From the NCBI RefSeq assembly GCF_000321225.1, contig NW_004451517.1, forward strand, positions 806,001-870,000: a stretch of DNA of 64,000 bases, in the 5' to 3' direction. Below, piece by piece: positions 43,300 to 53,604 of the stretch. A program made the translations under genes and the position numbers. Under the pieces are notes generated by a model. It was not told the DNA's origin, made no database searches, and saw only the letters and a list, made by a program, of their open reading frames with translations. The stretch's first letter is position 1, and each line of letters starts with the position of its first letter. The DNA is from Odobenus rosmarus divergens (Eukaryota; Chordata; Mammalia; Carnivora; Odobenidae).

Positions 43300-44345
43300 A
43301 TTCACAAAGAAGCATTTTCTTGCTTGTTTCTGTTCATGAAGGGAAATTGGAATTGGGGAAAGGAGGGAAGACTTTACCTTTAGTTTGTTTATTTCTGTAA
43401 CGTTGAAAAATCTAATGGTCTCAATCCAGTTTCAGAGCAGGAAACAGAAATCATTCTACGGTTTAATACAGAAAACAGGGCACTTGCCAAACCACTGGGA
43501 GTTTGGGGGCGTGGGCTCAAGACTCCAGCAGCATGAAGAACTGACCCTCCAGGGGGCTACAATTTCTGAGGCTGCCAGTAGATCCATAAAGTTCAAGAGC
43601 ACACACTTGCACCTACTTCTCAACACCAAGGAAGCTGGGACCTGGGCAGAGGGAAACAGGTGCAGCAAACCCCACCTTCCACAGCCCGGAGCAGCAGCAC
43701 AATGGCACTTCCACCTTCCACATCCCACATCCTGAAGGAGAATGTAATTCATGTCCAGAGCTCTAGCTGCAAAGGAGTCTGGAAAATACAGTTTTATGCA
43801 TTATGGTCTCCGACGTTCAGGAAGGAATCCTAAAGGGAAGATGGAAAAGAAGTTGAGCAAGCCCACTGGAATACCCACCACCACAACCTCTGCAAGTATT
43901 TTAATGTTAGCACCAGTCATCTGGGGCTGGATCCTGGTCATTTCTATCCTCTTCTTGACAGTTTTATGCCCTGCAAACTACACATACATGTGTGTGTGTG
44001 TGTGGAGTAATTATTTAAACAAAAAACAGAACTGTTTTTGTTTCAATTGGAAGAAGCAATCCCTACCTTATCCCCTTCCCCCAGAAAGAAACCCCAGAGT
44101 CACCTCTTTGGAAGCCCCGGGGCTCACAGCAGCAGAGTGAAAATCTTGTTCTATGCTAAGCTGTTGATAAAAATCTACACCTCTGTAGTTCCTTAAAATT
44201 CTGGGGCCAAGGTCATTCAGTATCCCACCTGCAACCTTCTGTATGCCTGAGTCATGACAGAAACACTAGTTTGGCTTATCTATATCCCAAGCATATTACA
44301 AGGAGGCAAATGAATGAAGAAAGCTCCATCCTAGGTCCCTCCACT
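43300..44345. other. Unassigned stretch with a (GT)n run
   Basis: A (TG)n run lies at 43988-44003. The 129-codon plus frame at 43751-44140 includes a hydrophobic stretch around residues 50-73, followed by residues encoded by the GT run. There is no recognisable family, start context or splice structure, so I do not call a gene. Confidence 0.4.
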
Positions 44346-44361
44346 TAAAAAAATTAAAGCA

Positions 44362-44545
44362 GGGCGCCTGGGTGGCTCAGTTGGTTAAGCAACTGCCTTC
44401 GGCTCAGGTCATGATCCTGGAGTCCCGGGATCGAGTGCCGCATCGGGCTCCCTGCTCGGCGGGGAGTCTGCTTCTCCCTCTGACCCTCTTCCCTCTTGTG
44501 CTCTCTCTCATTCTCTCTCAAATAAATAAATAAAATCTTTAAAAA
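44362..44545 (+). mobile_element. Can-SINE, plus strand (CTGGAGTCCCGGG subtype)
   Basis: Head GGGCGCCTGGGTGGCTCAGT, body GATCGAGTGCCGCATCGGGC. Target-site duplication AAAAAAATTAAAGCA at 44347-44361 and 44546-44560. Confidence 0.96.
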
Positions 44546-44559
44546 AAAAAAATTAAAGC

Positions 44560-44855
44560 ACCTGGAAATCATCCCCGTACGTGCTTGAACAAACTTCTTC
44601 TCTAATCAGTCCATCTGTTTCTCTCTGCACTACAGGTAGTTACTAAGAATAATGGTTATCTATTATTGATCTATTTTGAAATGCAGCTGGGCACATGATG
44701 CAAGCCACTTGATCAGTACTGGGAATGATTCTCAATAGCTCTTGGCTCTGTCGTCTGGGTTCTTAGTTCTATCCCCCGAATGATCCTTCCTTTTTTCAGA
44801 AAAACTACTTTTGCAGGTGAGTAGTGTGCTTAGCCTATTTCCTGCCCATACAAGT
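44560..44855. other. Unassigned stretch
   Basis: No gene or named repeat recognised. Confidence 0.4.
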
Positions 44856-44859
44856 CCTC

Positions 44860-45035
44860 ATTTCATTTTGTGGCCTTTGCAAGTGATGACCTCCCTGTAC
44901 CTCAGTCACATCATCTGTAAAATGAGGCTAATTATGAAAGCACACCACAGAATCATTTAAAGATTGAGTGAGAACATGCATGCAATGCATTTAGAAAAGT
45001 GCTCAATACATAGTAAAAACTCAACGGCCAGTCTC
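44860..45035 (+). repeat. MIR, plus strand
   Basis: CTCCCTGTACCTCAGTCACA, TCATCTGTAAAATGAGGCTA and AAGTGCTCAATACATAGTAA. Strong match. Confidence 0.88.
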
Positions 45036-45785
45036 CCGTACAAGCACTCAGCTCACTCACAAAGTGAACAACATTAGGAGAAGGGTTCTGACTCCGCAGT
45101 TGTCATTTGAATGTCCCACAGAAACAGTGACTAGTCAGATATCGGTTGGTTTGTTCTCCCTTCAGAAAATGTTGGCGGTTCTATAGTTAGAAAGCATAAC
45201 TTGATTTAGCTCTGGCTTAAGGTGGTTCCTAAGTATTTTAAAAATCAGCCCACCCATCAGTCAGTAAAGTATTCAGATTGTAGTTGTTGTTGACTACTCC
45301 CTAAAGAATTCGACATTCTTGCGATAACAATCATGACTATTTATTTACATTTATTCTGTGAAAATAAGCAGATCAAAGACGCAGACCTCAGTGACACTGA
45401 GGAGCAAGTCTGGACGCTCAGCTGAATATTCCAAAGCCTTCTCTGAATTGGCTTCTTCACACCCACCAGTAAGATTCTGCCGGTCACCTGCCCTGTCCAC
45501 AGGTCTGTGCCAGGTGTCCGAGAGGGACAAAAGAAGTTCCCGTGCCCACCCTTGGGGTTCCCAGTGCGGCTGGCCCAATCAGCCAGCTATAAGGCATTGA
45601 GCTCTGGAGAATCCTGAAGGGCCAAAGTCATGGGCACCTGCTTGAAATCCAATAGCACAGTTGGGGTGAGCCTGTCACACTGTATTGTGTCAAATAGCTT
45701 CACCAAGGAACCACACAGGACAGTGACAAAGCACTCCAGCCCTGGGACCCATTTGCTAGGTGCAAAGCTTGACTCAAACAATTAC
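45036..45785. other. Unassigned non-coding stretch
   Basis: No gene or named repeat recognised. Confidence 0.45.
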
Positions 45786-45789
45786 CTGC

Positions 45790-45915
45790 AGATGGCCTTG
45801 GGCAGATTTCATGGCACCCTGGGCCTCAGTTTCCCTCTTCTGTAAAATGAGGACGATGGCAACGAGAGCCATCTCACAGGGTTGTAAATAAGAATATGCA
45901 TGTTGTTAAAGAATA
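45790..45915 (+). repeat. MIR, plus strand, cut by a SINE
   Basis: CTGGGCCTCAGTTTCCCTCT, TCTGTAAAATGAGGACGATG and ATCTCACAGGGTTGTAAATA. Its right end is interrupted by the next SINE. Confidence 0.9.
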
Positions 45916-45925
45916 CATTTTTTTA

Positions 45926-46143
45926 GGGGCGCCTGGGTGGCTCAGTCCATTAAGCGTCTGCCTTTGGCTCAAGTCATGATCACGGGGTCCTGGATTCGAG
46001 CCCCGCATCGGGCTCCCCCCTGGGCAGGGAACCTGCTTCTCCCTCTCCCTCTGTCGCTCCCCTTGCTTGTGCTCTCTCTCTCTCTCTCTCTGTCAAATGA
46101 ATAAATAAGAAAAGAAGAATTTAAAAAGAATTTAAAAAGAATA
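45926..46143 (+). mobile_element. Can-SINE, plus strand
   Basis: Head GGGGCGCCTGGGTGGCTCAG, body GAGCCCCGCATCGGGCTCCC. The tail degenerates into AAGAATTTAAAAAGAATTT repeats. Flanks AAAGAATACATTTTTTTA/AAAGACAATATTTTTTTA form the target-site duplication. Confidence 0.94.
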
Positions 46144-47035
46144 AAAGACAATATTTTTTTAAAGGTAAGATCACCACTCATACAGATCTAAAAGAGAGAT
46201 GCATCAAAGATTGCATTTAACTCCCATATTAACGAGGGAACCAGCAAGATATTACAAACAGTTCAAGGGACGATTCAAACACACACATAAATATATAGAC
46301 TATTAGAAATGCTGGAATAAAGTTACAGATGGATGCAAAGCTGGTCAGTAGTCATAGGACAATAATCAGTTGTATTCCAGGCCACAAAACTCATCTGCAT
46401 TTCTATGGACAAAATCATTTGCATCACTATCAATAAGAACAATGGAAGGCACAGGCCCTTATAGAACTTGTGATCAGTAATCCTTTTTGTCCATTTCCCG
46501 ATTTCTTCTAACAATGCAAACCATTTAGCACACAGTAAGCTCTCAATAAATGTCAGCTCTTGTGTTTATGAATTCTTACAATGCAAGATCCTTCCCTACC
46601 CATCCTGTGTTTTAAGGAAGGAAAAGAGGCAGGGAGGGAGAGGCAAAACCGCAAACCAAGCTCATAACATTTTTTTGGCTGAATCTGATATGGCTGGAGG
46701 TTCAGCTAACTGAGAGCTCGGTTTGGGGTCCTTTTCAACTCCCTGCCGAGCCTGTCTACTGGGCCCTTGTCCGTTGCTTGAAAGAGGCCACGCCCAGATT
46801 ATGGCTTTAGTCCGATGGTCTGGCACACCAGCCTGGCCTGAGGACACGGAGTCATGGGCTAAATTTCTCCCTTCTCCACAAACCCGCCAAGCCTCAGCCC
46901 TCATTGGCCCAAATCCCAGGAGGCAGAAGAGCACTGGAGTAATAAGGAGGTTCGATACATGTGCTGAATGCATGAATGTGAATGTCCTTAATCCCACTGG
47001 GTCAAATCTTGTTCTTTATAGTGAGTCTAATTTAA
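46144..47035. other. Unassigned stretch with a MIR/L2 3'-end trace
   Basis: TAGCACACAGTAAGCTCTCA then ATAAATGTCAGCTC at about 46527-46560 is a MIR/L2 end. The rest is unassigned. Confidence 0.45.
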
Positions 47036-47039
47036 CCAT

Positions 47040-47220
47040 GTCTCATGCACACTTCCCAAGTTCACGTCTTACATGCGCGGCTTTGGAAACTGCATCTCTC
47101 ACCACATGTTCCTCCAACACTCCAAGAATTTCCTGCCTCAGGCCCTTTGCATGTGCTCTCTTCTCCCTGCAAGGAGTTGAACAGAACAGTAAATACTAAA
47201 TAAATGTGAGCTATTATTTT
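47040..47220 (+). repeat. L2 then MIR 3'-end fragments
   Basis: GCCTCAGGCCCTTTGCATGT and a GCTCTCTTCTCCCTGC segment are L2-like. TAAATACTAAATAAATGTGA then GCTATTATTTTT is a MIR 3' end. Confidence 0.65.
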
Positions 47221-47227
47221 TCCTCCA

Positions 47228-47632
47228 AACAGGCTTGGCAAACTATAGCCCTCCAGCAGCCTGACTGGTTTTTTGCCTTTTTCCCTTCAGCTCTGAGAAC
47301 TAAGAATGTTTTTGACATTTCTAAAGGGTTATATTTTTATTATTTTATTTTTTAGAGAGAGAGAGAGCATGCAAGAGGGAAGAGACACAGAGAGAGAATC
47401 CCAAGCAGGCTCCACACTGATCATGGAGCCTCGTTTGGGGTTCGATCTCACAGCCCAGAGATCACGACCTGAGTTGAAATCAAGAGTCAGACGCTCAACC
47501 GACAAAGCCACCCGGGTGCCCCTAAAAGATTACATTTTAAATGGTTATATAGATACTTGCGTAATATCCTCAATTTTGCCCCTTGGCCCACACAAGCTAT
47601 AATATTCACTCTCTGGTCTTTAAAAAAAAAAA
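47228..47632 (+). mobile_element. hAT-type DNA transposon remnant (copy 3), split by a SINE
   Basis: GGCTTGGCAAACTATAGCCC, CTAAGAATGTTTTTGACATT before the SINE, and CTTGCGTAATATCCTCAATT, TTGCCCCTTGGCCCACACAA and ATATTCACTCTCTGGTC after it. This is the internally deleted form of the element at 19690. Confidence 0.75.
47338..47522 (-). mobile_element. Can-SINE (older subtype), minus strand
   Basis: GGCTCCACACTGATCATGGA, GGTTCGATCTCACAGCCCAG and a CAAAGCCACCCGGGTGCCCC head. Flanks TAAAGGGTTATATTTT/TAAAAGATTACATTTT are the decayed target-site duplication, consistent with an older copy. Confidence 0.9.
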
Positions 47633-47639
47633 AATGCCT

Positions 47640-47760
47640 GCTTATCCCCGACGCCATTGTGAAGCCCCCAGAGAGTGGGAGGGTCTGGTGCCTGTTGCGT
47701 CCCCAGGGCCTGCCACAGCGCCCATGGGCGCTCAGCAAATAGTGCCACACTGAATAAAGG
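47640..47760 (+). repeat. L2 3'-end fragment, plus strand
   Basis: CCCCAGGGCCTGCCACAGCG and GCGCTCAGCAAATAGTGCCA, followed by ACTGAATAAA, match the L2 terminus. Confidence 0.7.
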
Positions 47761-47834
47761 AGAGCGGCCTGCATCCAGGGGAGTGGCTCTCTAGGGGAGA
47801 GCGGGGTGCGGAGAGGCCAGAGGCAGCAGGGGCC

Positions 47835-48006
47835 TTCCTCCTTCCCCCAGGGGACACCTGGCAATGCCTGGTGCTGTTTTTGGGGGTTGTCACAATTAGG
47901 GACTGACATCTTGCAGGTGGAGGCCAGGGATGCTGAAACATTCTACAGCACGCTGGGCAGCCCCCACAAGATAGAATCATCCAGATCCAGCAGCGCCGGC
48001 TTGGGG
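47835..48006 (+). mobile_element. MER20, plus strand, partial
   Basis: CCAGGGGACACCTGGCAATG, GGGGGTTGTCACAATTAGGG and CAGGGATGCTGAAACATTCT. The first 20-30 bases of the element appear missing or diverged. Confidence 0.85.
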
Positions 48007-48880
48007 ACCCCCGCTCCCGGGGTCTAGGCACAGGATGCATAAGATCATCTCCTTGTTTCTCTATGAGCTGAACGGGGGAGGTTGTCTCAGTTAATCCAAC
48101 GTTCCGCCTGCCATGGGCCTCCTGCGGAAAAGCCAAGGCTGTGACCACTGGCTTCAGATCGTTTTCTGGCAACAGGTAGAGATGCTTCTCGAAGAGTGTT
48201 CTATGGGCAGAGATGTTGCCATGTGTCCATTACTCAGAGACGTGGAGGGGCGTTCCTGGAGCTCTGCATGCAGTTTCCTGGGGGTTACACCTGCTCCCCC
48301 CAGGCCGAGCCCTCCTTCCTGAGCTCTGATGAGGAAACCGCTCTAGTCAATGGGGGATGGGGTGGGGTGTTTAAGTACATAAATATAGCCGTGTCCCCCA
48401 GGCCACTGCACACTGCACCAGCCCAAGGACTTGAAGAAAAATACCCAAGAGTAAGGCAGCCTCGCCGTGGGGGCCACTGCACACTCTATGGAGGAACGTG
48501 AAAATCAGGCTTTGACACTTGGAAGGGGCCCAGAGGGCTGACAATGGGGGATGGGGGGAGCAGAGCGTGGGACATGCAAACAGAAGAAGCCACAGTCAAT
48601 CAGCACAGAGAGCTATTCTCGGCACACTGTCCAATCGACAAAAGCAGGTTTCCAAACTGTATGATCCCCTTGGGGAGGGGCTGAGGGGACTTTCTGTGTT
48701 TCACGTGTGCTGGGGACATGGTGAGCTCCCGTTGTGAGAGTTCATGAAGCTGGACCCTGTCCCATGTTTGGTAAAAAGAGCACGTAAAAAGGAGCACTCG
48801 ATTTTTGTTTATGGTGTAATTAGTCCCTGCAGGAATCAGTGGGCCCCTAGCTTCTCCTTTTATAGGCGGGGTGAACTTGA
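48007..48880. other. Unassigned non-coding stretch
   Basis: No gene or named repeat recognised. Confidence 0.45.
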
Positions 48881-48884
48881 GGAG

Positions 48885-49072
48885 GGAGCTCCCAGTCTCT
48901 GAACATCAGCTTTGTCGTCAGCAAAATGGAGATTAAAAAATAGTAACTCACTCTCTAGGATTGTGGGTGGGATTAAATGAGATACGGTGTGCAAACTACT
49001 TAGTCCCGAGTCTGGCCGCAGGAAACGTCCAATAAATTGTAGCAGCCATTATTTTATAGGATTATTACTAAT
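48885..49072 (+). repeat. MIR, plus strand
   Basis: CAGCAAAATGGAGATTAAAA, GGGATTAAATGAGATACGGT and CGTCCAATAAATTGTAGCAG are in MIR order. Confidence 0.85.
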
Positions 49073-49955
49073 GCACAGGAAAACTTCAAGACAACCACGC
49101 AGCAAAGTGCTGATAGTGGTTCTCTCTGTTCTGCTCGTCTGTAATTTCGGTATTTTTTAATGATGAGTGTGCATTACCTTCACAATTCAAAATATTATGA
49201 AGAAAGAAAGAAAATCATGGCTTTTAATGCCGGGATTAATGTATAGGCCCAGGAAGAGGCTGATCAACAAACAGGTTGAGAGCAGTGTTGCATTCCTGCA
49301 CATTTTGCCCCCCACCTCACAGCCGGCACCTGTAAGGGTCCTGAATAGGACACCTGCGCAGGTGTGTGGTGCTGGGGGCGGGGTCCATCTGCCGAGTCTT
49401 CCTACCAAGTTCCCCGGGCAGTTGGTACAAAGCAAAGGCAGAGTTGCTGTCCACCTCTGCACGGGTCTCGTGCCAGATTGGGGATGATGGTCTCCCCCTA
49501 GAATGGCCAGCCCAGGGCTCTCAGTGCCCCGTGGAGGAACTCCCCCCTGCCCCGCCCCCCGGGGGGGTGCAGAGAAGTGCCAAGGCCTTCCTCTCTCCAG
49601 GGGAAGCTGGGGAGTACGTAATTATGGGGAATGGTTAACCCCTTGGCCCTTCCCTCCTGCAGCATGGGAACCCGTGGGGACCCAGACTGCACAACCAGGG
49701 CTGCCCACAGCCCCCCACCTCTCCCTGGCTCTGCAGGCTGCCTCCGTCCCCTTTGGCTCTTGGGCCTCTCACATTTGAAATCACACAGCCTTCCTGGGCC
49801 CGGGCCCTTCACCTGAATTTGCAAGTAAGGCCAGATTTAGGGTTTGGAAACACTGTCCCTATCCTCATGCCAGGCTTACCTATGGCCTGGATGCAGGCAA
49901 TGGTGTTGACAGGTGTCCAGATGCTCCCCAGTTTGCAACCAAGTCAGGGCCTGTG
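49073..49955. other. Unassigned GC-rich stretch
   Basis: No gene or named repeat. A C/G-rich run (CCCCGCCCCCCGGGGGGGTG) sits at about 49550. Frames on both strands are composition-driven. Confidence 0.45.
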
Positions 49956-49959
49956 GCCA

Positions 49960-50085
49960 GGACCTGGGCCCTGGAGTCAGACGAACACAGTTCCAGTCCC
50001 TACTCTGTTGCTCCCTGGCTGAGGGCTTTCAGAGCCCCTTCCTCCTCTGTAATAATAGTAGAACCAACATCCTACAATGGCCAGC
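49960..50085 (+). repeat. MIR, plus strand, partial
   Basis: CTGGAGTCAGACGAACACAG, CTGTTGCTCCCTGGCTGAGG and CCTCTGTAATAATAGTAGAA are in MIR order. Confidence 0.78.
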
Positions 50086-50283
50086 CTGGCAAAAAGTCCT
50101 ACTAGGAACCAAAAAGAAAGTTTTGAAATCAAAAAAATACGAATTAATGGGCTCAGAACACCACAAACTGAAAACTACTAAAGGCTTACTTCACTAGCCA
50201 CAAAACCTAATAACCTATCAACGAATCAACCACAACTCAATATATATAATAGTTAAAGTAGATGTCGTGGCTACTTCTCATTG
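50086..50283. other. Unassigned A/C-rich stretch
   Basis: Strand-asymmetric A/C-rich DNA (CACAAAACCTAATAACCTAT, CAACGAATCAACCACAACTC). It has the feel of mitochondrial light-strand-like sequence but aligns to no mitochondrial gene that I can recall. Confidence 0.35.
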
Positions 50284-50390
50284 TAGTAAAATATATATGA
50301 CATAAAATTTGCCATTTCAACCATTTTTAAGTGTACAACTTGGTAATCGAGTGATATGTATCACCTATGTTCACATTAAGTAAGTTTGAT
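50284..50390 (-). mobile_element. Old L1 3'-UTR fragment, antisense
   Basis: TAAAATATATATGACATAAA, ATTTGCCATTTCAACCATTT and TTAAGTGTACAACTTGG are the same antisense L1M start seen at 10311. Confidence 0.8.
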
Positions 50391-50555
50391 AAGGTATGTG
50401 GGCTGAGGCCTGGGAAGGAAGTGTGCTGAGCAGTTACACAGCCCAAGGATGGCCCTGGATCCATGCTCTTTTTGGAGAGTAAAATAAAATTGGGTAAATA
50501 AATCCCCGCCCCCTGGCTGCTGAGAACGCAACAAATGTCACTGGTCACCATTGCT
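50391..50555. other. Unassigned short stretch
   Basis: No gene or repeat recognised. Confidence 0.4.
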
Positions 50556-50559
50556 AGTC

Positions 50560-50785
50560 CAGACCCAGGAGTCAGAGACACCCAGGGCCTGATCCAGCCT
50601 TGCCACTTCTTGCTGTGTGACCTTGGTGAGTCCCATGACCTCCCTAAGCTCCACTTTCATCTTCTGCAAAATGGGGCTCTGAATAGCACTCATTTCATAA
50701 GCACCGAGGCCCTCAATGCATGTAGCACAGGGCCTGGTATATAGGAGGTGCTCAACAAATGCGCACCATTATTATTATTGTCTTT
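50560..50785 (+). repeat. MIR, plus strand, near full length
   Basis: TGCTGTGTGACCTTGGTGAG, CATCTTCTGCAAAATGGGGC, CAGGGCCTGGTATATAGGAG and GTGCTCAACAAATGCGCACC. One of the best-preserved MIRs here. Confidence 0.92.
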
Positions 50786-51725
50786 ACTGTTATTGTTATG
50801 GTCACCATCTAAAATAGCAGGAGTAAGGGCCTCTTGGGACAGAATAATCAAGGATCCCCAAGTCTTATCGAGGTCTTGTTTTATTTCCAGAAATGTGTAG
50901 GCGAACACCCCCTCTGAAATCCCCCACCTCTCAGCACTGACTGTAGGGGGGAAGGGTGTTCAGGACACCAAGTGTGGCCAACACAAAGGTCTCTTCCAGA
51001 TGTCTGGCCATTTCTCTTGGGGTGATGGGGACCAGAAGGGAAAGTCGTAATGACCAAATCCTGGGCTCCAGGTCCTGCTTTGCTCGTCCATAGTTGGGGG
51101 ACCATGGGAAAGGGGTCCAGTTCACCTAGAGCTCACACCCAACCTGAAGAAGAGCACAATAATAGCCTGCCCACTCACACCTCGGGGGCCTGCAGCCAGC
51201 ACCCAGGGTGGCCCTGAACGTGAGCCATGCCGGGTCGACCACGATGCACCCTGTCATTGCTGCTCACCGGCACAAGAGGTCACTGTGAGTGGGAGACGGT
51301 GGGTAGGGCTGTGCCGGACAGGGGGACATGTCCCCCACCCAGGGCACGGGACCTTGTAGGTATGCCTTCCTGTGGGACACGGTGCCTGGCACAGACCCCC
51401 TACGGCAGACCTTCCCCTGCCACTCTAGTGACGGAGACACACACGCTGTGAACAACGTCAGAACATACCTGTGAGTCCTGTGTCCTATGGTTTGTTTCGT
51501 TCTGTTTTGTTTTTTTACATAATCTCATAGAGAAGAGGCCAGTACCCTGTGGTCGCTCAAGGTCAGGATACTTAAAGGGCTTTATCCAGCTAGCGTCAAG
51601 ATCACAGTTTTCCCTCTGTCCAAAAAAGTTGATTGTAGAAGGGGGTGGAAGTTTGGCATCGGAGATGCCCTTGCAAACTTCCCAAGGCTTCCCAGCAGGG
51701 CTGTGATCATGGGCACAGTGAAAGT
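50786..51725. other. Unassigned non-coding stretch
   Basis: No gene or named repeat recognised. Confidence 0.45.
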
Positions 51726-51729
51726 CACG

Positions 51730-51845
51730 GCAGGCCCGTGGGCTGCTCAGTGGCTGAGAGAAGCCGTAGCCTCAGGCCAAAGCGCTTGACCTCCTTTGCC
51801 TCAGTTTCCCTATGAGGAAAAGAGCAAAAGGGGGACTGTCGAGAT
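51730..51845 (+). repeat. MIR, plus strand, partial
   Basis: GCGCTTGACCTCCTTTGCCT and CAGTTTCCCTATGAGGAAAA are the MIR core. Confidence 0.75.
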
Positions 51846-52010
51846 CCATAATTATGATGTGTTTATTGTGAGCTTTGAGCCGCGGGGATAAAAGCCTTCA
51901 TGCGAGCAGTCCGTTTTATTATTATAATCATAGCAGTCTCCAGGGGAAATTCAAAGAGATGTTTTATGGCCCACATTATAGAAGTTTCTCTGTTCAGGAA
52001 GGAAGATCGC
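51846..52010. other. AT-rich repeat-poor block, candidate conserved non-coding DNA
   Basis: AATTATGATGTGTTTATTGT, CCGTTTTATTATTATAATCA and TGTTTTATGGCCCACATTAT carry HOX/CDX-like TTTAT(T/G) cores. No transposon recognised. Weak call. Confidence 0.25.
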
Positions 52011-52735
52011 CGTGTAATGGGTGAGGAAACTGGATAACAGCCCTGCTGAGAGGTCGCAGTGGCAGAGGGCTGTGGGGACCTTCTACCTGGAAGCGGGCAG
52101 ACACAGCAGCCTGACTCCACGCAGAACCAGGGTGACCCCGTGAAGGCCGGTCACCACGGCAGAGCAGAGGGAGGGAGGGGCTGCGCGCGTGACACGGTGC
52201 ACTCGGATGGTGTGAGCCCGTCCGATAGGGTAACCGGGCCTTCCCTGTCCCTTGGTCATGCCCAAGACTTGGCAGATTCCCCGGGGGAGTGAGCTGGGGG
52301 GTTCCCGGGGTGGGGGGGCGGGAATCTTTTCTCTGAGGATTATACCAACTCTGCTGGAAGTAAGGGGTCCCCAGACAGGGGGGCCCCAGGGCTCTGGCTC
52401 AGTGGTGGGTGGTGGGAATGGGGAGCTTTTCATTGGGACTTGAACCCACTTTATTGTGAGTGGTGCCCCCCGACCACATCCACAAGCCTGGCTAGTTAGG
52501 AAACCTGCCAACCTTCTCTCCTGCTTTCAGACAGAAAATGCCTGCGGCCGCAAATAACAGAAAAATCCTTGTTTCTCACATGACAAGAACCTGGAAGGTG
52601 GCCGCGAGGACCAGTTTGGTGGCTCAGCAGTGTTGGGGCCACGGGTTTCCTTGGCCTTCCCTTGTGGCTATGAGAATACGGGTGCCCTCTTGGGTGTCAC
52701 TTCTGCCCTCGTGGCAGGGGCAGGAGGAACATGAG
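52011..52735. other. Unassigned GC-rich stretch
   Basis: GGGGTGGGGGGGCGGG at about 52307 is a quadruplex-type run. No gene. The 142-codon minus frame at 52083-52511 lacks domains. Confidence 0.45.
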
Positions 52736-52739
52736 GGGC

Positions 52740-53020
52740 CAGATGCATCCATCCTTTTTGTCAGGAAAGCAAAGACTGCCCCCAGAATCTGCCTCAGGGC
52801 CTTTGCCCATGCTGTTCCTTCTCTAGGAATGCTCTTCCCTTTCCTGGAGGTCTGGTTATCTCCCACTCAAGCTGTAGCTCAAGTTTCCATGGGATCCCTA
52901 GATGTTCTCCTTCAGGAGCACTTTGCCAATTGAAATGAACCCCTGTACCAATATTTCTTTAATCTCTGTCTTTCCCAGTAGACCATAAGACCCCCGGAGT
53001 GGGGAAGGGACTTTGTCCAG
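52740..53020 (+). repeat. L2, plus strand
   Basis: CAGGGCCTTTGCCCATGCTG, AATGCTCTTCCCTTTCCTGG, GTAGACCATAAGACCCCCGG and AAGGGACTTTGTCCAG are sense L2 blocks in order. Confidence 0.88.
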
Positions 53021-53154
53021 CCAGCATGTGGCTGAGAAAATCCTGTCCACTTCCTTCCTTTTCCCCAAGGTGATGGAGGCCCCGTTAGGGGAAGGCACCA
53101 AACTGGAAGGGCCATTTCTCCTGCCTCAAGGCCACTCTCCCGCACTCCTCCAAC

Positions 53155-53285
53155 AAAGGACAGGCGTTCCCAGCCACTGCTGCATGCCAGGCACTGTGCT
53201 GGGTGCTGGGGAGACGCTGATCAAGCAGACAGTTCCCTAGACCGTGGGGGTCACAGGCTGGTGAGACGCATACTGGCTCAAGAGT
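53155..53285 (-). repeat. L2, minus strand
   Basis: GCATGCCAGGCACTGTGCTG, GGTGCTGGGGAGACGCTGAT and CAAGCAGACAGTTCCCTAGA are antisense L2. Confidence 0.75.
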
Positions 53286-53370
53286 GTGGGGAAGGTAAGC
53301 ATGAAGAAGGCTCTCCACACCTAGGCCAGGATGCCAGTTTCTGGAGCCACAGTTAGAACTAGAACAAAAT

Positions 53371-53570
53371 TAGGGGCGCCCGGGTGGCTCAGTCAGTTAA
53401 ACATCTGCCTTCGGCCCAGGTTATGATCTCAGGGTCCTGAGATTGAGCCCAGAGTTGGGCTCCTTGCTAGGCGGAGAGTCTGCTTCTCCCTCTCCCTCTG
53501 CCCCTCCCCTGACTTGTGCATGGACTCTCTCACTCTCTCTGTGAAATAAATAAAATATTCTTTTAAAAAA
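53371..53570 (+). mobile_element. Can-SINE, plus strand
   Basis: Head GGGGCGCCCGGGTGGCTCAG, body GAGCCCAGAGTTGGGCTCCT. A perfect 16-bp target-site duplication, AGAACTAGAACAAAAT, lies at 53355-53370 and 53571-53586. Confidence 0.97.
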
Positions 53571-53604
53571 AGAACTAGAACAAAATCAGAACTGAAAGAG
53601 CATA

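Noticed and set aside
43751..44140. 129-codon frame with a possible membrane segment
   Set aside because: The hydrophobic stretch is isolated, the frame runs through a (GT)n microsatellite, and no family resemblance is seen.
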